Positions 58,882-64,000 of a stretch of 64,000 bases of DNA are shown here, one piece after another (within the stretch, counting starts at the first letter, position 1; every line of letters starts with the position of its first letter). Below the pieces are notes generated by a model. That model made no database searches. It was not told where the DNA came from and saw only the letters and a list, made by a program, of their open reading frames with translations. The DNA comes from Acinetobacter sp. ASP199 (GTDB taxonomy: Bacteria > Pseudomonadota > Gammaproteobacteria > Pseudomonadales > Moraxellaceae). Both the position numbers and the translations under genes were made by a program. The stretch is taken from the NCBI RefSeq assembly GCF_022700675.1, contig NZ_CP062182.1, forward strand, positions 496,001 to 560,000, given 5' to 3'.

Positions 58882-59940
58882 ATGCGTATTTTAGTAACTG
58901 GTGGTGCTGGATTTATTGGTTCAGCTGTAATACGTCATATTATTGAAAACACTCATCATCATGTTTTAAATGTAGATAAACTTACTTATGCTGGAAATTT
59001 AGAGTCATTAGGCCTAGTTCAACAAAGTGATCAATATCAATTTAGTCAAACTGATATTTGTGATGAGACTGCAATTGAAGCACTCTTTCATGAATTTCAG
59101 CCAAATGTTGTAATGCATCTCGCTGCTGAATCGCATGTGGACCGTTCTATTGATGGTCCGGCAGCCTTCATGCAAACCAATATTATCGGTACTTATACTT
59201 TGCTTGAGGTGGCCCGAAAATATTGGCTGAATCTTGATGAACAAACAAAAAAGAATTTTCGTTTTCATCATATTTCGACAGATGAAGTTTATGGAGATTT
59301 GGAAGGAACCACAGATCTATTTACTGAAACAACTCCCTATGCGCCAAGTTCGCCGTATTCTGCAAGTAAAGCAAGTTCAGATCATTTAGTTCGCGCATGG
59401 CACAGAACTTATGGTTTGCCTGTAATATTGACTAACTGTTCAAATAACTATGGTCCATTTCACTTTCCTGAAAAGTTAATCCCATTAGTAATTTTGAATG
59501 CACTCGATGAAAAGCCATTACCAATTTATGGTAATGGCCAACAAATCCGAGACTGGCTATTTGTGGAAGATCATGCAAGAGCTTTATATAAAGTGGTGAC
59601 TGAGGGACGGGTGGGAGAAACTTATAATATTGGTGGTCACAACGAAAAAAGAAATATAGAAGTAGTAAAAACCATTTGTACTATACTGGATGAATTAAAG
59701 CCTAAAGCAGATGGGCAATTATATGAATCCTTGATCACTTTTGTGAAGGATCGCCCAGGTCATGATCTGAGATATGCAATTGATGCCAGTAAAATCAAAA
59801 AAGAATTAAACTGGAGTCCTCAAGAGACCTTCGAAACAGGTATCCGAAAAACTGTTGAATGGTATCTGAATAATCTGGAATGGTGCCGTCGTGTGCAAGA
59901 TGGCAGTTACCAGCGTGAAAGATTAGGTGTAAATATATAA
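58882..59940 (+). CDS. rfbB: dTDP-glucose 4,6-dehydratase
   Basis: Converts dTDP-glucose to dTDP-4-keto-6-deoxyglucose, the branch point for dTDP-deoxysugars. It has 352 aa. [13 protein letters not shown] is the NAD motif (residues 7-19), [11 protein letters not shown] carries Thr/Asp/Glu of the active site, [15 protein letters not shown] the Tyr-x3-Lys, and [18 protein letters not shown] the conserved nucleotide pocket. It overlaps rfbA by one base. rfbC and rfbD (needed for rhamnose) are not seen, so the product is probably not rhamnose. Confidence 0.96.
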   Translation: MRILVTGGAGFIGSAVIRHIIENTHHHVLNVDKLTYAGNLESLGLVQQSDQYQFSQTDICDETAIEALFHEFQPNVVMHLAAESHVDRSIDGPAAFMQTNIIGTYTLLEVARKYWLNLDEQTKKNFRFHHISTDEVYGDLEGTTDLFTETTPYAPSSPYSASKASSDHLVRAWHRTYGLPVILTNCSNNYGPFHFPEKLIPLVILNALDEKPLPIYGNGQQIRDWLFVEDHARALYKVVTEGRVGETYNIGGHNEKRNIEVVKTICTILDELKPKADGQLYESLITFVKDRPGHDLRYAIDASKIKKELNWSPQETFETGIRKTVEWYLNNLEWCRRVQDGSYQRERLGVNI

Positions 59941-60824
59941 TGTCAAATCAAACTAAAGGAATCATATTAGCTGGTGGTTCAGGTACGCGTTTATACCCAA
60001 TTACCAAAGGGGTATCCAAGCAGCTATTACCAATTTACGACAAGCCAATGGTTTACTATCCACTCTCGGTACTTATGCTTGCAGGAATTCAGGAAGTTCT
60101 GGTGATTAGTACACCAGAAGATATTGATGGGTTTAAACGTTTGCTGGGTGATGGATCACAGTTTGGTATTCGATTAGAGTATGCGATTCAGCCAAGTCCA
60201 GACGGTTTAGCGCAAGCATTTATTATTGGTGAAAAATTTATTGGAGATAGTAATGTCTGTCTAGTTCTAGGCGACAACATTTTCTATGGCCAAGGTTTTA
60301 CCCCAATGCTAAAAAAGGCTGTTAGCCGAGCTAAAGGTGCAACAGTATTCGGTTATCAAGTAAAAGATCCTGAGCGTTTTGGTGTGGTTGAATTCGATGA
60401 ACACAAGCGGGCGGTGTCACTAGAGGAAAAACCTAAACATCCAAAATCAAATTTTGCAGTGACAGGACTCTATTTTTATGACAATGATGTTGTTGAAATT
60501 GCTAAACAGGTCAAACCTTCTGAGCGTGGCGAATTAGAAATTACCACTGTGAACCAAATGTATTTGGAACGTGGGGATTTAAATGTGGAACTACTTGGAC
60601 GTGGTTTTGCGTGGTTGGATACAGGCACACATTCAAGTTTATTGGAAGCAGCTCAGTTTGTAGAAACCATTGAAAAGCGTCAGGGTTATAAAGTTGCCTG
60701 TCTAGAAGAAATTGCTTTGAATAATGGCTGGTTAAGCAAAGAAAAAGTGTTAGAAATCGGTCAAAGCATGAGTAAAAATGATTATGGGCAATATTTGATG
60801 TCTTTAGTGCGTGAAAGTTTATGA
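59940..60824 (+). CDS. rfbA: glucose-1-phosphate thymidylyltransferase
   Basis: Makes dTDP-glucose from glucose-1-phosphate and dTTP. It has 294 aa. The nucleotide-binding [26 protein letters not shown] is at about residues 11-36 (in parts), with [11 protein letters not shown] and [16 protein letters not shown] later. The start A is the last base of the rfbB stop, and its own end overlaps the ketoisomerase start by 4 nt. These overlaps indicate one tightly coupled operon. Confidence 0.96.
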   Translation: MSNQTKGIILAGGSGTRLYPITKGVSKQLLPIYDKPMVYYPLSVLMLAGIQEVLVISTPEDIDGFKRLLGDGSQFGIRLEYAIQPSPDGLAQAFIIGEKFIGDSNVCLVLGDNIFYGQGFTPMLKKAVSRAKGATVFGYQVKDPERFGVVEFDEHKRAVSLEEKPKHPKSNFAVTGLYFYDNDVVEIAKQVKPSERGELEITTVNQMYLERGDLNVELLGRGFAWLDTGTHSSLLEAAQFVETIEKRQGYKVACLEEIALNNGWLSKEKVLEIGQSMSKNDYGQYLMSLVRESL

Positions 60825-61228
60825 GTCTTGTGCAATTAATTGATTTACCGGATTTAAGTGATGAACGAGGTGGGCTTGTCGCACTTGAATCAATGCAATC
60901 CATCCCTTTTGAATTGAAACGTGTGTATTATATTTTTAATAATACGCAAAATTCTCCCCGTGGATTTCATGCACATAAAAATTTAAAACAGGTGGCTATC
61001 TGTTTGCATGGTCAATGTCGTTTTGTTTTAGACAACGGTTATCATAAAGAAGAAGTTGTACTGTCATCGCCAACCAAAGGACTTTTGATCGAAAGTTTGA
61101 TGTGGCGAGAAATGTATGATTTTTCAGAGGATTGTGTTCTTTTGATATTAGCTAGTGAGCATTTCAGTGAAGCGGATTATATACGTAATTATTCAAGTTT
61201 TCTAAAGGCAGTGCAAAATGCAGTTTGA
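60821..61228 (+). CDS. dTDP-4-keto-6-deoxyhexose 3,4-ketoisomerase (FdtA/QdtA type)
   Basis: A 135-residue cupin enzyme that moves the keto group from C4 to C3 of dTDP-4-keto-6-deoxyglucose, preparing it for amination at C3. The signature [18 protein letters not shown] carries His50 and His52, matching the two active-site histidines of FdtA. The FdtA product has galacto and the QdtA product gluco configuration; sequence reading alone cannot decide. It overlaps rfbA by 4 nt and the GNAT gene by 11 nt. Confidence 0.88.
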   Translation: MSLVQLIDLPDLSDERGGLVALESMQSIPFELKRVYYIFNNTQNSPRGFHAHKNLKQVAICLHGQCRFVLDNGYHKEEVVLSSPTKGLLIESLMWREMYDFSEDCVLLILASEHFSEADYIRNYSSFLKAVQNAV

Positions 61229-61766
61229 TATCAATCAACTTAAAGCCAATACAGTCCATTTTCGTTTAGTAGAGGAAAGTAATGCTCACTTTATTTGTGA
61301 GTTAAGAAGTGATCCTAATCTTAATAAACATATTTCTCAAACTTCTACTTTAGTTGAAGAGCAAAAAAAATGGATTAGGAATTATAAGGATAGAGAAAAA
61401 AAAGGTCAGGAGTATTATTTTATTATTTGTCGAAATGATAATAATCTTCCTATTGGTACTGTTCGCTTATATGACTTTCAATCTTCTTCTAATTCTTTTT
61501 GTTGGGGAAGTTGGATTTTGAATGAAAATAAAACTCGTTATGCTGCTATTGAAAGTGCATTGCTAGTATATAAATTAGCTTTTGATCACTTGAAGTTCGA
61601 TCAATCTCATTTTGATGTGCGTAAAGAAAATATAAGTGTACATAATTTCCATATGAGATTGGGGGCAAAACATATTGATGGAAATGAGCTAGATAATTTT
61701 TATATTTATTTTTCATCAAAATATTATGAAATTCTGAATGATTATCAAAAGTTTCTAGGCCAATAA
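61218..61766 (+). CDS. GNAT-superfamily sugar N-acyltransferase (FdhC-like)
   Basis: A 182-residue RimJ/RimL-like GNAT protein. Visible parts are VHFRLVEESNAHFICELRSDP at the N-terminus, YFIICRNDNNLPIGTVRLYDF for the central strands, and RKENISVHNFHMRLGAKHI for the CoA-binding C-terminal block. To my knowledge FdhC of Acinetobacter nosocomialis is a GNAT enzyme that adds a 3-hydroxybutanoyl group to dTDP-3-amino-3,6-dideoxygalactose, and this gene sits in the matching pathway context. It starts inside the ketoisomerase gene (11-nt overlap) and directly abuts maoC. The acyl group and sugar are inferred. Its codons are AT-rich. Confidence 0.75.
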   Translation: MQFDINQLKANTVHFRLVEESNAHFICELRSDPNLNKHISQTSTLVEEQKKWIRNYKDREKKGQEYYFIICRNDNNLPIGTVRLYDFQSSSNSFCWGSWILNENKTRYAAIESALLVYKLAFDHLKFDQSHFDVRKENISVHNFHMRLGAKHIDGNELDNFYIYFSSKYYEILNDYQKFLGQ

Positions 61767-62183
61767 ATGCAAACACTAAATATTGAAAATATTAAAGTAG
61801 GCGATAGAGCTGAATTAAAGCGAAGTTTCTCTGCTGAGGATGTTCAAAGATTCTCACGACTTTCTGGAGATACTAATCCTGTGCATCTTAACGAGGAGTA
61901 TGCGAAGAACACTATATTTGGTTCTAGAATTGTACATGGAGCATTAGCATCTAGTATTTTCTCAACTATTTTTGCAACTACTTTACCAGGTCCTGGATGT
62001 ATATATTTAAAGTCAGAGAATAAGTTTACTAAGCCTATTTATCTTAATGATTTTGTTGATTATTACGTGGAGGTTGTCGACGTAATAAAAGAGAGAAAAA
62101 AAGTTGTATTTGAAACTGGTGCATTTATAGACGGTAAGAAATGCATATCAGGTACAGCAGAGTTATATATTCCAGGTGAATAA
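61767..62183 (+). CDS. MaoC-like (R)-specific enoyl-CoA hydratase in the sugar operon
   Basis: A 138-residue hot-dog-fold hydratase. The catalytic pair Asp35 and His40 lies in SRLSGDTNPVHLNEEYA, and IVHGALASSIFSTIF follows as in PhaJ-type enzymes. Such proteins hydrate crotonyl-CoA to (R)-3-hydroxybutyryl-CoA. It starts on the base after the stop of the GNAT gene and ends 7 bp before the aminotransferase, so it belongs to the nucleotide-sugar pathway. I infer that it supplies the acyl-CoA for the neighbouring acyltransferase. Confidence 0.85.
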   Translation: MQTLNIENIKVGDRAELKRSFSAEDVQRFSRLSGDTNPVHLNEEYAKNTIFGSRIVHGALASSIFSTIFATTLPGPGCIYLKSENKFTKPIYLNDFVDYYVEVVDVIKERKKVVFETGAFIDGKKCISGTAELYIPGE

Positions 62184-62190
62184 TTGAATT

Positions 62191-63306
62191 ATGATTTCAT
62201 TTTTAGATTTAAAGCAAATTAATCATCAGTACGCCGAAGAGCTAAAGGCTGCATGTAATCGTGTCATTGATTCTGGATGGTATATTGGTGGTCAAGAATT
62301 AGAGAAATTTGAACAGAATTTTGCAGATTATTGTGAGACTAAATTTGCTATTGGTGTTGCCAATGGTTTAGATGCTCTAATTCTTACCTTACGAGCATGG
62401 AAAGAGTTGGGCAAACTCAAAGATGGTGATGAAGTCATTGTGCCGGCGAATACCTATATCGCAAGTATTCTCGCAGTTACAGCCAATCATTTAATACCTG
62501 TTTTGGTAGAGCCAGATGAAAATAGTTTTAATATTTCGATTGAAGCAATACGAGCAGCAATTACTCCAAAAACAAAAGTGATTTTACCTGTTCATTTATA
62601 TGGACAATTAGCAAATATGTCTGCAATTATGCAAATTGCACAACAGCATAATTTGTTAGTATTAGAAGATTCAGCTCAGGCACATGGAGCTGAAGTTGAA
62701 GGTAAAAAAGCGGGTAATTGGGGAGATGCAGCAGGTTTCAGTTTTTATCCAGGGAAGAACTTAGGTGCATTAGGTGATGCTGGTGCCATCACTACTAATG
62801 ATGCAGAGTTAGCGCAAACTTTAAAAGCTTTGCGTAATTATGGATCCTATGAGAAATATAAAAACTTATTTGTAGGCGTAAATAGTCGTCTTGATGAAAT
62901 TCAAGCAGCGATGCTTGACGTAAAATTAAAATATTTAGACGATGAAGTTCGCCGTCGTAGAGCTGTTGCAGCGCAATATATTGAAGGAATCGATAATCCT
63001 TTAATTTCACTACCATTGCAAAATATCAGTGCTGTGGAATATTCACAACATGTATGGCATCTTTTTGTCATTAAAAGTGAGAAAAGAGATCAGCTAAAAG
63101 AATATTTACAACAGGCAGGCATTCAAACACTCATACATTATCCAATTCCTCCGCACAAACAACAGGCATATTCTGGACTTAATTATTTAAGTTTCCCAAT
63201 TACTGAAAAAATTCATGAACAAGTCCTGAGTTTACCTATGGGACCTACTTTACAGGCTGATGAAGTACAGAAAATTATTGCAGTATGCAATACTTTTGAA
63301 GGATGA
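62191..63306 (+). CDS. PLP-dependent dTDP-3-keto-6-deoxyhexose aminotransferase (FdtB/QdtB type)
   Basis: A 371-residue DegT/DnrJ/EryC1/StrS aminotransferase that would aminate C3 of the ketosugar. The PLP lysine is Lys189 in [16 protein letters not shown], with [16 protein letters not shown] and [18 protein letters not shown] forming the cofactor pocket. The pathway order rfbB-rfbA-ketoisomerase-acyltransferase-aminotransferase is that of dTDP-Fuc3N/Qui3N-acyl synthesis. It is followed by a glycosyltransferase gene after 4 bp. Confidence 0.9.
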   Translation: MISFLDLKQINHQYAEELKAACNRVIDSGWYIGGQELEKFEQNFADYCETKFAIGVANGLDALILTLRAWKELGKLKDGDEVIVPANTYIASILAVTANHLIPVLVEPDENSFNISIEAIRAAITPKTKVILPVHLYGQLANMSAIMQIAQQHNLLVLEDSAQAHGAEVEGKKAGNWGDAAGFSFYPGKNLGALGDAGAITTNDAELAQTLKALRNYGSYEKYKNLFVGVNSRLDEIQAAMLDVKLKYLDDEVRRRRAVAAQYIEGIDNPLISLPLQNISAVEYSQHVWHLFVIKSEKRDQLKEYLQQAGIQTLIHYPIPPHKQQAYSGLNYLSFPITEKIHEQVLSLPMGPTLQADEVQKIIAVCNTFEG

Positions 63307-63310
63307 GATA

Positions 63311-64000
63311 ATGAATACATCACTACCATTGGTGACAGTTGTTATTCCAAGTTATAATCATTCTAAATATATTCAACAAAGTATTCAGTCTGTTATTGAT
63401 CAGACTTATGCTCGCATTGAATTAATAGTCATTGATGATGGTTCGCAGGATGATTCTGTTGCGCGTATTGAGGTAATGCGACAGTTATGTGAGAAACGCT
63501 TTGAGCGATTTCTATTTATCACTCGTGAGAATAGAGGGCTGAGCAAAACTCTCAATCAAGGTATTGCTTTAGCTAATGGAGAATTTTTTAGTACAGTTGC
63601 TTCTGACGATATTATGCTGCCAGAAAAAACTACTATCCAAATTGAAGCAATTACTAAAAATACAAATATTGCTGCAATTTTTGGAGCGCATCAGCTTATC
63701 AATGATGATGGGGATGTTGTAAAAGTAAAAGAGAATGCGCGTTACCGTGAGTTCACATTTCAAGAAATCTTCTTTCATCAACATGATATTCCAGCTTCGT
63801 CCCAGCTCATTGACTTAAAGCTTCTAAAAGAAATAGGAGGTTATAATGAAAATACTAAAGTTGAAGATTGGGATTTATGGCTCAGACTCACTGAGCATGA
63901 TGCTAAATTAATTTATCTCCCTGAAATAATCGTTGGTTATCGAATGCATGAGACGAATCTTAGTAGAGATAAATCACTCATGTTTGAGGAAGTATTTAAA
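63311..64000 (+). CDS. glycosyltransferase family 2 (3' end outside window)
   Basis: The first 230 codons of a GT-A family 2 enzyme. Visible are the N-terminal PLVTVVIPSYNHSKYI, the nucleotide-binding VIDDGSQDDS, the DxD-like TVASDDIMLP and the ED motif in KVEDWDLWLRL, in normal spacing. The start ATG 63311 is four bases after the aminotransferase stop, with GGATGAGA upstream. It is a good candidate for transferring the amino-sugar made by the preceding genes. The frame is still open at the window edge. Confidence 0.9.
   Translation, partial: MNTSLPLVTVVIPSYNHSKYIQQSIQSVIDQTYARIELIVIDDGSQDDSVARIEVMRQLCEKRFERFLFITRENRGLSKTLNQGIALANGEFFSTVASDDIMLPEKTTIQIEAITKNTNIAAIFGAHQLINDDGDVVKVKENARYREFTFQEIFFHQHDIPASSQLIDLKLLKEIGGYNENTKVEDWDLWLRLTEHDAKLIYLPEIIVGYRMHETNLSRDKSLMFEEVFK

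Noticed and set aside
58882..60824. L-rhamnose biosynthesis operon
   Set aside because: rfbB and rfbA are present, but rfbC and rfbD are not. The following genes are ketoisomerase, acyltransferase, MaoC and aminotransferase.
63569..63784. 71-codon minus-strand frame at the window end
   Set aside because: It is antisense to the family-2 glycosyltransferase, whose motifs are intact in the plus frame.

Overview
The window is a 64 kb piece of chromosome that looks like Acinetobacter (Moraxellaceae). The basis is the very Acinetobacter-like FabI, the ilvI-ilvH-ilvC, pilF-rodZ-ispG-hisS-yfgM-bamB-der and panB-panC/rapZ blocks, a moderately low GC content, and a surface-sugar locus placed directly after glnE-ilvE. 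In A. baumannii the lipooligosaccharide outer-core (OC) locus sits between ilvE and aspS. The species cannot be named from sequence reading alone. Both ends of the window cut genes. I saw no tRNA, rRNA, CRISPR array, insertion sequence or prophage.

Layout: (1) 1-9.3 kb is housekeeping: a DUF3298-type protein end, TatD nuclease, FabI, a periplasmic cytochrome b562, SecB/GrxC/rhodanese, RsgA, Orn, TcdA and a large Sel1-repeat protein. (2) 9.3-14.0 kb is a complete minus-strand tripartite exporter, macA-macB plus a NodT-type outer-membrane lipoprotein. (3) 14.1-19.0 kb carries holA, lptE, leuS and a DUF4124 protein. A small double-hairpin repeat lies between lptE and leuS. (4) 19.7-23.0 kb is the branched-chain amino-acid operon ilvI-ilvH-ilvC. 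It is followed by an unusual array of four copies of the ilvC 3' tail with terminators, then degenerate 32-bp tandem repeats and about 900 bp of extremely AT-rich non-coding DNA. (5) 24.6-28.7 kb is a compact four-gene chaperone-usher pilus operon of the archaic (Csu/spore-coat-U) type. Its pilin has an odd Pro/Lys/Gly/His-rich N-terminal segment. (6) 28.8-47.3 kb is dense core metabolism and information processing: PAP2, iscX, ndk, rlmN, pilF, rodZ, ispG, hisS, yfgM, bamB, der, a phosphopantetheinyl transferase, an SDR, mazG, comEA, pcnB, folK, panB, panC, rapZ, an HPr-like protein and darP. (7) 47.9-53.0 kb holds an orphan soluble GAF-type histidine kinase, glnE and ilvE. (8) 53.1-64.0 kb is the surface glycan locus.

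The glycan locus starts with a minus-strand pair, ugd plus a UDP-glucuronate epimerase. It continues on the plus strand with a DxD glycosyltransferase-like protein, a Stealth-family sugar-phosphate transferase and two family-25 glycosyltransferases. A tightly packed six-gene set follows: rfbB, rfbA, a 3,4-ketoisomerase, a GNAT acyltransferase, a MaoC-type hydratase and a PLP aminotransferase. The window ends inside a family-2 glycosyltransferase. The six-gene set reads as a complete pathway to a dTDP-3-acylamino-3,6-dideoxyhexose, most plausibly carrying a 3-hydroxybutanoyl group. In that reading MaoC makes the acyl-CoA donor and the GNAT enzyme transfers it.

The most distinctive signals are the ilvC-tail repeat array, the MaoC/GNAT sugar-acylation cassette and the unusual pilin. 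A possible Fur site upstream of the MacAB-type exporter is more speculative.
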